The notes: generated by a model not told the origin, from the letters alone. A DNA stretch of 64,000 nucleotides from Perognathus longimembris pacificus (GCF_023159225.1 NC_063168.1:55345398-55409397), one strand, 5' to 3'. Counted from the first letter of the stretch, positions 12,955 through 25,470 are shown. Made by a program: numbers and translations.

Positions 12955-13320
12955 GTCCAGCTGCTACAACAGATGGCCATAGACTGGTGGCTAAACCAAC
13001 AAGCAGTTATTTCTCACATTTCTGAAGGCTAAGATCAAGATAGCAACAACCCTGGGGATCCTGAAAACCCATCATGTCATGCCCTCAGATATCAGTCAAA
13101 AGGTCAGCAAGATTTCTGAATCTGCTTAAGTAGACATCCCTCTCATTCACAAAGATTTGAGTGTTACAACAATCTCTTCCCAATGCTCTCTATACCTCAT
13201 GACATCATCTTGGGGATGAGGCCATCAACATGCAACTTTGGATGAGATGCAACCATTTGATCATAGAAATGCCGAACTCAGTTGCCAAATGCAAACCTCA
13301 AATGGCCTCAAGATGAATAT
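12955..13320 (-). repeat. MaLR-type LTR relic, antisense
   Basis: GTCCAGCTGCTACAACAGAT, CCATAGACTGGTGGCTAAAC and TTATTTCTCACATTTCTGAA match the layout of the 3' portion of MLT1/MST-class MaLR LTRs read antisense. A decayed '..GATGAGGCCATCAACATG' follows toward the LTR 5' end. It is a solo, non-coding LTR remnant of an old endogenous retroelement. Confidence 0.6.
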
Positions 13321-13604
13321 GATAGGAAATAGTTCTAAATGGTGTTAGGGAAACAGCATTGTGTGTGCTTAGTATAAAAATCAAGACCAATGCTAAACAT
13401 CATTAGGCAAATATTTATTAATTTTAGTCTAAGTATAAAAAGAATGATAAAACAAGAGATCTAAAATCATCCCTTGGTACATACTAAGTACCAGGTATTT
13501 GAATCTTCATGATATTAATATTAGTCCTAGTAATTGTATGTCTGTACATATGCATACACACACATATATATATATTTATATCCATTCCTTTGATATGCAC
13601 TTTT

Positions 13605-13806
13605 TTTTTTTTTGGCCAGTCCTGGGCCTTGAACTCAGGGCTTGAGCACTGTCCCTGGCCTCCTTTTGCTCAAGGCTAGCACTCTGCCACTTGAGCCACA
13701 GCGCCACTTTTGGCCATTTTCTGTATATGTGGTGCTGGGGAATCGAAGCCAGGGTCTCATGTATATGAGGCAGGCACTCTTGCCACTAGGCCATATCCCC
13801 AGCCCC
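13605..13806 (-). repeat. Dimeric ID-like SINE with 14-bp TSD
   Basis: The antisense A-tail (T run) leads into GGCCAGTCCTGGGCCTTGAA, then GCTAGCACTCTGCCACTTGA, then the tRNA-like first monomer ending CCATATCCCCAGCCCC. The TSD TGATATGCACTTTT flanks it at 13591-13604 and 13807-13820. Confidence 0.92.
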
Positions 13807-13820
13807 TGATATGCACTTTT

Positions 13821-14351
13821 GATATTCACTAAAGAATGTAAAATACCTTGACCCCTCTAAAAGAAAAGATCTGAGATGCTTTTCAAAATTGAAGACATCC
13901 TTGATATGGTTGGCAATATTTTTTTTTACCTCTTTATGTTTGAAAAGCTTCTTGAAAAACCATGACAAAGTGAAGAACTTAGGAAATATTCTACCACTTT
14001 TGATATTTGGAATGATATTAAAGAATAACATCAATTTTGAATCAATAGCAGCCGCCAACTTCTATTTGCTGAATGTGAATATTGTCAACGAAGTGTCCAG
14101 GACCAAAGAGAAATTGCTCATGTGATGGTGTTTTATGTTACTGTCATGGCACCGTGAACATTGCCATTGGGCATAATAAAATTAAGAACAGGACAAAGCT
14201 CAGCTACTGTATTGTTGTGTGAGGCAGTAGTGCTGATAGAGGATTAAGAACAAGGAAATTATCCTAATTCCACCACTTGATTGTTTGTGAAATTGTACAC
14301 ACTTAATTTACATATGTTATAGTTTTAATACCTAAGAAGTGGAAGAATATT
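13821..14351. other. Unique sequence, no gene recognised
   Basis: Overlapping frames of 78 codons (+, 13889-14125) and 90 codons (-, 13786-14058) occur, but neither has a recognisable domain and the minus one runs into the SINE. It could be unique DNA or an unrecognised retrocopy. Confidence 0.45.
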
Positions 14352-14368
14352 CTACATGTAGAATACTT

Positions 14369-15022
14369 TTTTTCTTATTTATTGTCAGAGTGATGTACAG
14401 AGAGGTTACAGTTTCATAAGTTAGGCCTTGGGTATATTTCTTGTACTGTTTCTTACCACCTCTCTCATTCCCCCCTTCCCCCTCTCCCTTTCCCTCTCCT
14501 ACCATGTGTTATTCAGTTGGTTTACACCAAACAGTTTTACAAGTATTGCTTTTGGAGTCGTTTGTCTTTTTATCTTGTGTCTCTCGATTTTGGTATTCAC
14601 TTTCACTTCCCTAGTTCAAATACCAGTATATGCAGTATCCTGTGTATTCAGATGAGATACAGTGATAGTGCAGGTACAACCACAGGAAGGAGATACAAGA
14701 GACTCATCAACAATAGAAGCTACAGTTTCACATGGCATGTTGAAAGTGATTACAACAGTGAAGTAACAGTCGTTTGGTACATATACACAATGAAATTTTA
14801 TGCCTCTATCAGAAAGAATGACATTGCCCCATTCGTAAGGAAATGGAAGGACTTGGGAAAAATTATACTAAGTGAAGTGAGCCAGATCCAACGAAACTTG
14901 GACTCTATGGTCTCCCTTATAGGGAATAATTAGCACAGGTTTAGGCTAGTCACAGTGGAGGATCACAAGAGCCTAATTGATATGCCCCTATGAACGCATA
15001 AGATGATGCTAAGTGAAATGAA
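14369..15022 (-). mobile_element. L1 insertion with inverted 5' segment
   Basis: 14369-14775 is an L1 3'UTR in antisense. It begins with the antisense of the A-tail and of the conserved 3' end (TTATTGTCAGAGTGATGTAC), then a pyrimidine tract that is a polypurine tract in L1 sense. From 14776 to 15022 the orientation flips to sense and encodes the ORF2 C-terminus ending SLIGNN plus stop (14933), then the start of the 3'UTR. The whole is bracketed by the 17-bp TSD CTACATGTAGAATACTT (14352-14368 and 15023-15039). This is the structure expected from twin priming. Confidence 0.9.
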
Positions 15023-15125
15023 CTACATGTAGAATACTTATAAGATGAAATAAGGTAAAACTTTTAACATCACAGTATAGAAAAAGGTTGTACACACATA
15101 TACACCCAGATATTTAACAATCACT

Positions 15126-15342
15126 GAAGCTTATAGCTCATATCTGTAATGCAACCTGCTCTGGAGACTGAGATTTGAGGATTGAGGATCAAAGCCATCT
15201 GAGGCAGGAAAGTAGGTGATACTATTAACTCTGATTAGCCAGAGAAAGTAAAATGTTTCGGTATAGCTCAAGTGGTAGACAGCCTACTTTGAGTGAAAAA
15301 GCCAAGTGACAGTGTGAGGCCCTGAGTTCAAGCACCAGTACC

Positions 15343-15348
<6 letters not shown>
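15126..15348 (+). repeat. B1-ID composite SINE
   Basis: A diverged B1 core (TATCTGTAATGCAACCTGCT, then GAGACTGAGATTTGAGG) is followed by the ID-like half with AGCTCAAGTGGTAGACAGCC and CCCTGAGTTCAAGCACCAGT. Its 3' end runs straight into a CA microsatellite. Confidence 0.75.

Positions 15349-15398
<50 letters not shown>
15349..15398. repeat. (CA)n microsatellite at a SINE 3' end
   Basis: About 25 CA units, almost perfect, directly attached to the composite SINE tail. It probably grew from the SINE's CA-rich 3' terminus. Confidence 0.95.
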
Positions 15399-15399
<1 letters not shown>

Positions 15400-16580
15400 A
15401 ATCACTGGAAACCTCAGTCCTTCTTTGGTATTTGAAAATGTAAAGTACAATAGGAATACATTTCAGCTGATCCCAAGTTTAGTCAAGGGGGTTCTATCTT
15501 ACAGAACTATTAACGAGGCAATACTGTGTAGGGATAGCTAGAGAGCCATTCACAAAACCTTTAAGAATCTTGGCTTGATTTTTTTTTACCAAGAAATGAT
15601 GAGAATTTAGGACATTTGCTATACTACATTACCAACACAATTGAGACAAACTTATATCTAAGAAATTACCAAGGCAAAACTTCCTAGAAAAATAGAGTCA
15701 AACAAACATAATTTCCAAATTTAGTGCAAAGCCCACTGCAACCCATATATCCCTTCTGAATTAACCACCATCCTGAGCCACAATGCTCATCTAGCCACAC
15801 AGGGACCCAACAAGATGTCCAGACCCCCTCATCTGAATCTGTTCTCCTATGTGACAAATATGCCATTTTATTTACTGGCTGAGGAAAAGCAAGATCTGTA
15901 AATGTAAGCTGTCAACTACTCAGCACGTAACTATTTCTATTTACCAAAAATCACTTCTAGAAATGTCACTGCTTTGGTCCAGAGAATGCATGACCATTTG
16001 CTTATCCTAGGAGCAAGAAAGTTTCTACTAGTGGTGGGTAGGGTAAAAATGGGAGTTGACTAAGAAGTTAGTTTTTTCTTTTTTTAATCTACTATTTGAT
16101 TATTAGCCTTGTAGCCCCTGTGATCCTGTTTCCAACCTGTTTGATGCCAAAAGTCCTAGATGTAACAACATGATTCTTTCATTTCCCTGGTTGAACAAAT
16201 TCTATTGTTCAAAACATGTCCTTTACAGAGGAAATACCAACACCACAAATAAAATGGATTATGCGAATATGAAGCACAATTGCTTCAGACCTTTCTGGGA
16301 AAAGGCAATTTTCTATCATTATGGTTACTTTAATATCGAGAAGCCATGTCTACACATAATCACATATATTTTTCTCATGTTTAACTTTTCAAAGTGGAGA
16401 TATAAAGATAGAACTGAAGGGTCCTCAGGGGGACCCTGCTTCATCTGTGGTTGTCATTTCTCCAACTGGCCGTGACAGCACTTCTGTGTTCAAACATGCC
16501 CATGTCCCCTTAGGTTTAAATTCCATCTATTATCCATCTATTCACCTACACATAGACATCTGTTTCCTTCATTGATCTTC
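15399..16580. other. Unique sequence, no gene seen
   Basis: Only short frames occur: 60 codons at 15684-15866 on the minus strand and 101 codons at 16170-16475 on the plus strand. Neither shows a domain or a signal. Confidence 0.5.
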
Positions 16581-16590
16581 TTCACTGATA

Positions 16591-16760
16591 GTCTTTTTGG
16601 GACTTGGGGCCTGAGCACTTTTTTTTTCCCCTCAAGGCGAGCACTCTATCACTGCAGCACTACTTCTGGCTTTTTCTGTTTATGTGGTGCTGAGGAATTG
16701 AACCCAGGGCTTCATGCATGCTAAGCAAGCACTCTACCACTAAGCCACATTCCCAGCCCC
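16591..16760 (-). repeat. Dimeric ID-like SINE, shortened
   Basis: GGGGCCTGAGCACT, CAAGGCGAGCACTCTATCAC and GAATTGAACCCAGGGCTTCA belong to the dimer in antisense. About 35 bp is missing from the 3' monomer tail compared with other copies. The TSD TTCACTGATA lies at 16581-16590 and 16761-16770. Confidence 0.88.
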
Positions 16761-16770
16761 TTCACTGATA

Positions 16771-17766
16771 CTTATATTCAGAAGCATTGCTGTTTCTCCA
16801 TCAGTTTAATTCATATGTAGCCCATGAGCATCTTGATGACATTAAGTCTATCAGATTGACCTCTCACTCCTAAACATCTAGCACACTGCTCTGCCAATAG
16901 CATTAATGACTATCACTCCCTTAGCATAGAGTTGTAACATAACTAAGTACTTCATACACATGATTAAATTCCAGCAATCACATTGCAAGGTATGCATTAG
17001 AGGTGAGGAAACCCCTCGAATTAATTTGATAAGACCAGTCCTCTTAGCACAATTCCTATGATTGGTAAATAAAACTATAACAAACTTTAGTCTATTTTAA
17101 AGCAAAGTTCAGGGTGATCTTTTTTCCTTACTGAGTAAGCCTCTCATGACATTTGTTGACTCGAATAAATGTCACAGGTAGGCATTTGGAGCTGCCATTT
17201 TGGTTTTCATATTCTCTCTGTGCAGGAGAATTGCAGGGGTGGCGTGTTTTCTTTGCTTATCTTTGGTCATATAGGCAGAAAAGTAAAAATATAGAAATTT
17301 AAGTAGAGCTGAAGCCGAAGAAACTCCTTCCTCACTGAACTTTGACAGAAAGCAGTGCTGGCATGCTTAATAAAGGCAAGAGAGAAGAAGGTATAAGGAT
17401 TGTGCCTGACATAACAATGACATTATATTCCAATCTCAGAATACACAGTAAAGAATATGACATTGCTTGAGTTTATCAAGTATACATTTTAACTCACTGA
17501 ATCACAGAAAGGTATGTATTTTATATGCGATAAGAGGTCCACTTGGTCATTATGCATCCTCAATAAGTAAAAAGCACTTTACTAATCTAAGATTTTAACA
17601 GCCTCAACTTCATCTCCCAAATCCCAGTAAAATGCAAAATCTCTAACATGTCAGATAATGAGTTAACCCATCAATATAATACCTATACTTACTGCAAACC
17701 GCATGATTTTTAAATGGAAGTGACTAACACAACATGATAGAGCAGGCCCATGGAACAATGCACATT
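16771..17766. other. Unique sequence, possible MIR relic
   Basis: Around 16945-17015 the order 'acttcatacacatgatta..ggtatgcattagaggtgagg' resembles a MIR core, but weakly. Nothing else was recognised. Confidence 0.4.
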
Positions 17767-17782
17767 AATAAATCTCCAAGAG

Positions 17783-18007
17783 GGCTGGGGATATAGCCTA
17801 GTGGCAAGAGTGCCTGCCTCGGATACACGAGGCCCTAGGTTCGATTCCCCAGCACCACATATACAGAAAACGGCCAGAAGCGGCGCTGTGGCTCAAGTGG
17901 CAGAGTGCTAGCCTTGAGCAGGAAGAAGCCAGGGACAGTGCTCAGGCCCTGAGTCCAAGGCCCAGGACTGGCCAAAAAAAAAATTTAAAAAAATTAAAAA
18001 ATAAAAA
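17783..18007 (+). repeat. Young dimeric ID-like SINE, copy 1
   Basis: Monomer 1 is tRNA-like: GGCTGGGGATATAGCCTAGT, with an A-box-like TAGCCTAGTGG and a B box in GGTTCGATTCC. Monomer 2 begins near GCGCTGTGGCTCAAGTGGCA and ends CCCAGGACTGGCC with an A-rich tail. The 16-bp TSD AATAAATCTCCAAGAG is at 17767-17782 and 18008-18023. It differs at only a few positions from the copies at 28889, 32241 and 35214. Confidence 0.95.
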
Positions 18008-18023
18008 AATAAATCTCCAAGAG

Positions 18024-20778
18024 AAACATGAAGACATGGGAAACAGAGGAAGGACATCGTTATAATAATAGTAATAGTAGCAATGAATTTAGACAAATGA
18101 CCAGAATGAAAGCAGTCAAGCTGAAGGTGGATTTTACTGACAGCCATCCTCAAATCATTCATCAAGTTGCCCCAATAATTAATCCCTAAAATACTGGATT
18201 AGTAATGATTGAGAACTCTGTAGATCTTGGCTTCCTCCTCCAAGCAAAGCAGAAAGTGAGGCAAAACATTTGACACTGGCCAGTCTGAACCAAGTAGGAT
18301 AGATGAGTGGCCTTTAGTCACTTCCTATCCTTTGTCATTTAATATTCAGACTTACAGAACAAGAGCTGGATTGTGATGTGAATTGATGCTTTCAATTTTG
18401 CATGTACTAATGCTCTACTTGGCTGATATACAAATCTTTTACCTGCCTCTTCCTAAACTGTCTGGATAGTTGTTTCAATGTCTGGCTCTGCTTCAAATAT
18501 GGGAATGCATTCCTTCCAGGGTATGTGTCTTTCAAATACACTCACTTGGATAAAGTGATTCATTCTCCTCAGACAATGAGATCAAAACAGGTAGTTAGAT
18601 CTGACAATACAGATTGCCCAAGTTCCTGATAGCCTGATTCAAGGTTTGAAAGAGAGAAAAATGGCCAAGACATTATTCTTCTTAGCTACTTTAAAGGACA
18701 AATAACTAACCACATGAGAGTTAGCAACAACTCTCTCCTTTTATCTAACATTCTTTCCTTTCTTGGGAAATTCTTTTATACACAAGTGGACCTGAGCTAG
18801 ATTTAGAAGATTTCTTACATATGGATTCTAGGTATACTCACTCTCTAGAATTCATCCTGAATAACTTCAAGAATCAATCCAAGAAGAGGTAGCATTTCAC
18901 AAATTGAAGGGAAATCTGCTGTAGTTTACATAAATAAAAGCACATATATAAAATAAGTGGACAAACATCCCTTAAGAGGGAATTATGTAAAAACCTTTAA
19001 CATGGTTCAACATGCTTATGTATTTTTGGCAATTGGAGCAGAAGCACTACAGCATCTATTTTGTCATATAATTCTTTAACATAAAACATATGCACATGCA
19101 TAACAGAAACACAAACATAAGACAAAAGGCCAAAGATAAAGATAACCAAAATGTTTTTAATTATTTTCTCCAGATTAGGGTGTAGGATGATTAAAAAAAA
19201 TAATTGTAGGTGTCTAAACAGCCTACAATAAAAATTGTGTAGCACAGTAAAATAAATTAATAAAAATACTAAATTAATAAATAGTAACACTTTTGAGACT
19301 TTGTGGCTGTCTTGTGGCTTAAGCTGTGGATACAAGTCACTTTTCTTTCCAAACACATTACCAACACACTCAGCATTAGGTAAACATTGAACTTGAGGAC
19401 TTTTCTTCCCTGTGACAAAAAAAAAAAGAGGGACTGAGGTTTAACGTCCTGTGTTGAGCTGAAGGTTAATGGTATAGTGTATGAGCATGTCTGTGTGCAT
19501 CCATATATGTGTACATTTACATATAGTATGTATGCAAATCTATAATGATATATAATATGCAGATACACACAAAAATATAAATTATACTTCAATAATGATA
19601 TGATACACTATTTATTCAAAAGCATGCACTGCACATCTACTATAAACAAACATAATTAAATGAACTATCACAGGTAAGTACTTTAACTAAATTATTTGGT
19701 TCTAGGTTTCTAGTTCGATTAATCTCAGTTTCTCAAATTTCAGTTAAATGCTGTTATTTATTCAGGTATGCTTCAGTTTTTGTGTATAATATACTGAAAC
19801 AAAATGGAAAATAACTTCTTTGTGCCAGAAAGATAAGAAAAAAGGTAATTTGTTTATATGTTACTTTCATGGAAATATTCTTGAACATTATCATAAATTT
19901 GAACAACATGGAAAAGTAAAAGCTCACTTTGCTTCTTAATAATAATCACAAAATATCTTTCCAAACATTTATGTATTATAATTTATAATATGTATACATG
20001 TAATTATGCATAAAGATACCATTCAAAAATCTCTGGATTTGCATTTTAATATATGTATATCACAAGTATTTCATTATCTATAGAATTAAAATATATAACA
20101 TAATTTTAGCGACTGCTTAAGTTTAATTGTGTAAACTACTAAAACACATACAATGATAGAAAAATCGGATCAAGAATTATAATTTATATTCCTAATTTAG
20201 GGTGTCTCTATACATTTCTAGTAATCTGATCTAAAACACAAAGGAATTAGTTTTGGTTTTGTGCTTGTCTGTTGACTCCAAATAGAAATTAACCTCTACT
20301 TTTTCATTATGTGTTTTCCTTTTACATAAATTTTAGGAAGATATTTTTTATATGTGTATGTGTCTGTTTTTGATAATCCATGAAACCATTGGGGTATTTT
20401 TAGACAAATTTGAAAGAAACTAGTTTTCTTTTGCTGTGAGAAATCTTGAAGCTCTGCAAAGAAAAGCTATGTCAATCGGGGAACTAAAAATAAAGGATTA
20501 TTCATTCCAGCAGAAGTAGTTCTGAAGATATACCATAAGCCCAATACTTTCAGCCAACGAATGCAGGGTTGTAGAGTTTAGGTAGTTTGTTTCAGTAGGG
20601 AAAACAATTAGAAGTTCTTGGATGGTCACAAACAAGACCTGATTTGAAATCCTTTTTTAACTACAACATACCCCATATTCTTTCTCCACTTTTTTGGATG
20701 TTTTAATTCCTGTTGTCATTGTGACTTCTACAATGAATCCAAAAAAGAAAGATTTGAATTTAATTAAATTAATGAATT
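18024..20778. other. Unique AT-rich sequence, no gene seen
   Basis: Minus-strand frames of 119 and 107 codons at 18997-19592 are hydrophobic translations of AT-rich DNA with no recognisable family. No repeat of confident class was found. Confidence 0.45.
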
Positions 20779-21018
20779 TTCTTGTACCTAGTACTGGAGC
20801 TAGAACTCAGAGCCTGACTTCAACCCTTAGCTGCTTCTCTCAAGGCTGGTGTTCTCACAGCCAAGCCACACCTCTACCATTTCTAGCTTTTTGCTGGTTA
20901 ATTAGAGATAAGAACCTCATGGGCTTTTCCTACACAGGCTGGCTTCAACCTATGATTCTCAGATTTGAGCCTCCAAAGTAGCTCACTAGAATTATAGGTG
21001 TGAGCCACCAGCACCCAG
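20779..21018 (-). repeat. B1-ID composite SINE, antisense
   Basis: Antisense ID half: CTGGAGCTAGAACTCAGAGC and TCTCAAGGCTGGTGTTC. Linker: CTGGTTAATTAGAGATAAGA. Antisense B1 half: CACAGGCTGGCTTCAACC, ending ATAGGTGTGAGCCACCAGCA. Confidence 0.8.
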
Positions 21019-21574
21019 TTTACAAAGATTATAAACGGTAAGTATTTACCCTGGAAATGAGACTGTGCCTACTGACAAAGGGCATTTATAAAAAGTATCA
21101 CACCCGTATCTGTGCATGGGATTTATAGACATTTTAAGTGTCTCATTTTTCCCCCTAAATGCTGCTGCTCTAATATTCTCATCTCATCAGAGTAAAAGCT
21201 TTCTATCAGTGAATACCTGAATCTGTCTGATTTGATTGAAGAGGTGATTTGTGTAACCACCAAGTAGGACACTGGTTTTCTGCTTCCTGAAATGAGCTTC
21301 AGCAGGGAGCAAAATTACCTGAACAGCTAGGATAGATCTGGTGGGGGGTGAGGGGGGGTGGGGGGTGGAAGCAGGCCTGGGTCTGTGCTACTTGGTGACA
21401 AGCTCTGCTGACACCAGTGAAGCGAGATGTCACTTAAGATAATAGAAACCTCTGGTTATGTGGTTCAAAGGCTTGACACAGCTTATAATGGCCTGCCAAG
21501 CTACAAGGAAAGCTCTTTATGTTACTGCTATTGTCACAGCGGAAATGAAGGTGTGGCCATTAAGTTTGAAGAAA
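21019..21574. other. Unique sequence with a G-rich tract
   Basis: No gene seen. A G-rich tract lies at 21341-21368 (GTGGGGGGTGAGGGGGGGTG and onward), with enough G-runs for an intramolecular quadruplex. Confidence 0.5.
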
Positions 21575-21660
21575 GTGAAAGGAGGTAACACGTTTGACAA
21601 GAACAGTACGCACTTACGTATGTAACTGTAACCCCTCTGTACTTCACCTTGAATAAAAAA
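21575..21660 (+). repeat. Short L1 3' end fragment
   Basis: GACAAGAACAGTACGCACTT then TGTAACTGTAACCCCTCTGT then CTTCACCTTGAATAAAAAA is the same 3' terminus seen at 30264-30345 and in the young L1. It is a severely 5'-truncated copy. Confidence 0.75.
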
Positions 21661-22164
21661 TCACAATTTATAAATAAAAGTCTGAGTGTAGGTAGAGCTC
21701 AGGTTCTGTTCTCAGAGAAGATGAGGAACAGCATAGAGAGGAAGCAAAGGGCTAATCATTGCCTCCCTCGGAGCTTTATGGAAACATCCAGTTCATCTTG
21801 TTACAACACTCAGGTCACAAAGGAGAATGAGGGCCAGAGATTTAAAAGCTGAATCTCATCCTATGCTCCTGACTCTTAAATGTAGTGTTTTTGTCACTAG
21901 GATTTGCGAACAGCAATTAACCTGAAAGAAGGACTCCAGAGATGTGCGAGAAAGACCAGGGTCTTTGCTATAACAACACAGCCTGGGGCTGGTGTGCAAT
22001 GTGCATCAAGAGCTATATCCTCCAAGTCCCTGCACCTGTCATTCAGAAGAAGCCACTGCTAATGTGTTACTATAGCTTTACCATGTATTCACATGTGAAG
22101 TAAAAGGTCATCAGAGCAGTTTTCCTTTAGAATGATGTTTTTCCTATGTAAATGTTTCCCTTAA

Positions 22165-22270
22165 TTTTCATTTTTATTATTGTTAAGTAGTTTTACAAAG
22201 GGGTTTTAATTCAACATGTTTATGGGTACAATGTATCTTCATCCATGTCACTCCCTTCTGGTTTTTTTTA
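22165..22270 (-). repeat. Old L1 3' end, antisense
   Basis: TTATTATTGTTAAGTAG, TTTTACAAAGGGGTTTTAAT and GGGTACAATGTATCTTC follow the antisense order of the conserved L1 3' end (TTATTGTCAAAGTGATGTACAG and onward) with many substitutions. Confidence 0.5.
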
Positions 22271-22769
22271 TGTGTACTTTTGTACTATCAAATTTTAGCC
22301 ACTGAATTTAGTAACTATAACAGGTAATTGGATAATCTAGAAAATTTAAAGAGTTTGATAGAAGTCTTGAAAGTTTCTTATTTCTTTTCCCACTATATGC
22401 CCTTGATTATCTCTATGGTCTTGTCAGAAAATACTTATTCATCTTCTATCCCAATACTGCACTCTCCTGCGCTAAAAGTTCTGACCATGTAATGGAGTAT
22501 GAGGTAAGCATTATGCCAGAATCCTTTCCAAGTAGTTCTAGAATTGTCTACATTGTCTTCCCAACCATGAGAAAAATGAAAAGAAGAGCTACATATAATA
22601 GCAGAATGTTGCATCTAATAAGGTTGTTTTTTTTTTTTTATAACACTCCAGTTTGGTCTTCAATGCTCTTTCTTACACTGAATTCCTGTCAATCATTAGA
22701 GAAAATAAAAATAATATAAATTCTCTAAAGGTCAACATGAGATAATTTATAATGAAAGAAATAAAATGG

Positions 22770-22980
22770 GTTGGTCAGGGATGGTCATGGTAGCTCTGGT
22801 GTATAATTCTAGCCATTCAGATGCCGAAGGCTGGAGATCTAGAGCTCAAGACCAGCCTGGGTAAAGTTAAGGAGATCCTACCTCAAAAATAAAATACAAA
22901 AGTACTTGGAGTGTAACACAAGTGGTTAAACATCTCGCTAGCATGCATGAGACTCTATGTGTGATTGTCAGTACTGAAAA
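22770..22980 (+). repeat. B1-ID composite SINE, variant linker
   Basis: B1-like half: TGTATAATTCTAGCCATTCA and CTCAAGACCAGCCTGGGTAA. The A-rich linker AAAAATAAAATACAAAAG replaces the usual AACCACC linker. The ID-like half contains ACACAAGTGGTTAAACATC. Confidence 0.65.
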
Positions 22981-24079
22981 AATAATGGAAACAGAAAAAT
23001 AGGTACATAAAAGAAAATAAATATAATACACCCATCACAATTAAATTGTGAAAGGTATAACATCAGTAAACTAAGATATGAGATTAGCACCTATTTTCCC
23101 AGTTCATTTATGATGTTTTAACCATTTACCTGAAATGGAATAATAATTTATACAGAACAGAAGGGAATTTCTCCAAATTATAGAGTCTGAGAAATGTAAG
23201 ATCAAGGTATAAGCAGAAGAGTTTCTAAGGAAGATTTGAAGATATCTCACCGGGGAAAATATACAACTATTCACATTTTCACTACATTTTATGGAAATCT
23301 ACCATTATGCACCTTTCCATTACATTTTATATAATGTTGTGTAAGACTTTCTGCACATGATTTCTCCTCTTCTTACCCCATTAGCATTGTCTCTGACCCT
23401 AAAAATTCCTAAAAAGGCAATTGTCTAATTAGAGGAGACAATTCAAGTAAGAGAAGAAAGCCCCATCTCTCTTCACATCTGACTGTCTCTGAGGGGAAAT
23501 AAGGCCTGTGATGGGATAAAGAAGATATAAATATATGATTTTATTTTTGGCTTTTAGTTTTCATATTGTGCTAAATCTTCATCATTTGAACAGACTTCAT
23601 TCTCATGAAGGCAAAGTGAGCAGAAACCCTTTGAATCCTGTGATTATTACCACTAATCTTTCGAAAGAGACTCCAGTAAGTGGCTGGAAAGGAACTTTTG
23701 AGTTGAGATAAAGATTTGAATGCATGTACAATACAAGCACAGCTGATATCCTGCCTGTTACATATTTAGAAATGGATTTGGGGTATTATTTGATATTTTT
23801 TTCTTTCCTCCTTGATTCTGAATCAGAGCTGAGATGATATCAGATCTTTCCCAGAGCCCTCTTCCTGGCATTCATAGTTGTAACAAGTATATTTGAATGA
23901 CAGTGTAAGGAGCCCCAGTTATCGATCATCCTACCTCACAATTAAATTACATTTGGTAAAGTAAGCATTCCTGACTTCCAGATGTCTGAGTAACCTATAA
24001 TTATATGCCAGTTCTAAAATAGGTGCATTTTTATTAGCATACACATTTTATAGTGGTAAAGCATATGTAGCGAAGAAAA
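22981..24079. other. Unique sequence, no gene seen
   Basis: AT-rich, short frames only, nothing recognisable. Confidence 0.5.
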
Positions 24080-25085
24080 TGGTCACATTTTCATTTTTTT
24101 TCCAGAACACTTCTGTACCATCAAATATATTCATGATGTTACGTAGCTGTCACAATGAACACTTTGCCCATCTGTGGATGCTTGGGTTGCTCCTGTCTCT
24201 TGATTAGTGTGCTGTGAACATACATGGTGTGTACAAGCATCTTTGTCAGTTTCAGTTGTTTCTCTTCTGGGTTTATACCCAGAGGTGAGCTTACTGGATC
24301 CTGTATAATACTATATTTAATTTTTCAAGTGATTTCCATATAGTTCTCATAGTGGCTACACTATTTTAAATTCCTATCAACAACACACATGGATTCCAAT
24401 TTGTCTCCATCCTTAGCCATCCTTATTTTATGTGTCAATAATAGCTGCTCTGGTGGGTGTGAGAGATATCTCCTCGTGGTTTGGAATTCTACCAACTTAA
24501 TGATTCATGGTGTTGGGCATCATTCCATGTGCTTATTTTCCTATGGATTCTGTCTATAAGAAATAGCTATTTAAGTCCTTTGGCCATTTATTCAATAAGT
24601 GTTTCTGGTCATTGCTATTGTTTAGTTATAGGAGTCCATGACATGTTCTGAATTTTAATCTCTTCTGATGGCATTTACATTGTTCTACAATATTATGTAT
24701 CATTATTTTGGTGTTTTGCAGTGTCCTTGGGTACACACAGATTTTTATTTTTGAAGAAATCTAATGATCTATTTTCTCTCTTTCCTTACCTGTGCTTTCA
24801 GGGTCATATTTACAATATCATTGCCCAATATGATGCCATGCTTTCTTATAAGAGTTTTAAAGTATCATCTCATACACATTAATCCGATACAGATTTGATT
24901 AATTTGAGCATATATCAACACAAGTACAAATTCTTATTTTTTTATATGTAGTTATTTAGTTTGCCCAACACTACTTTCTGAAAATACTATCATTTGCCCC
25001 ACTGAACTTTCTTGGCACCCTTGTCAAAAAATGATTTGACTATTTTATTCCACAAACACATAGGTTTGCAAATATCCTGGCTTAC
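24080..25085 (-). repeat. Ancient L1 (L1M-like) ORF2 3' part, antisense
   Basis: Successive phrases match, in order, the antisense of mammalian L1 ORF2 toward its 3' end. They include GGATGCTTGGGTTGCTCCTG, CTTCTGGGTTTATACCCAGA, CAAGTCC-type TTTGGCCATTTATTC, and AACTTTCTTGGCACCCTTGT near 25005-25025. All frames are broken. The orientation and order indicate one continuous, very old insertion of about 1 kb. Confidence 0.8.
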
Positions 25086-25089
25086 AAAC

Positions 25090-25470
25090 GTATGCTCCAC
25101 AATTCGACTTGAAACTTAATCTGGTCATGGTGGTAACAGGAGGGTTTGGGGGTCATGATTTACTTAGTGGTGATGGTGACGTTCTTGGGTGGACTATGCT
25201 TTCTAAAAGTGGCTGGCAGGAATCAACTTGTTAGTAGTGTATTTTTGCTCTAATCTTTGGGCATGTGAGGGAACAGTATGCATCTGTCGGCTTTTGAGGA
25301 CACAGCCAGAAGGCATCATCAATGATCACTGAGATCCTCTGCAGATGCTCAGAGTGATGGTGCCTTGACTTGGGCCTTCCTGGCCTCCAGAACCGTGAGA
25401 AATTCATTTCTCATGAAAAATACTTAATCTTTAGGTATTTTGTTTTATCAAAGCAAACGTATCAAAACAA
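25090..25470 (+). repeat. MaLR (MST-like) solo LTR
   Basis: The 5' part is decayed (GCTCCACAATTCGACTTGAA and ACTTAATC). The middle has GAGGACACAGCCAGAAGGC. The 3' part has CTGGCCTCCAGAACCGTGAG, AAATTCATTTCT and TAGGTATTTTGTTTTATCAA. This is the diagnostic order of MST/MLT1-class MaLR LTRs. It is a non-coding LTR only, with no internal region. Confidence 0.75.

Noticed and set aside
13786..14125. Small overlapping genes on both strands
   Set aside because: No family resemblance and no start or splice context. The minus frame extends into a SINE.
17783..17870. tRNA gene
   Set aside because: A- and B-box-like motifs are present, but this is the head of a dimeric SINE with TSD and A-tail, repeated many times in the window. 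No proper cloverleaf with a CCA-ready acceptor stem was evident.
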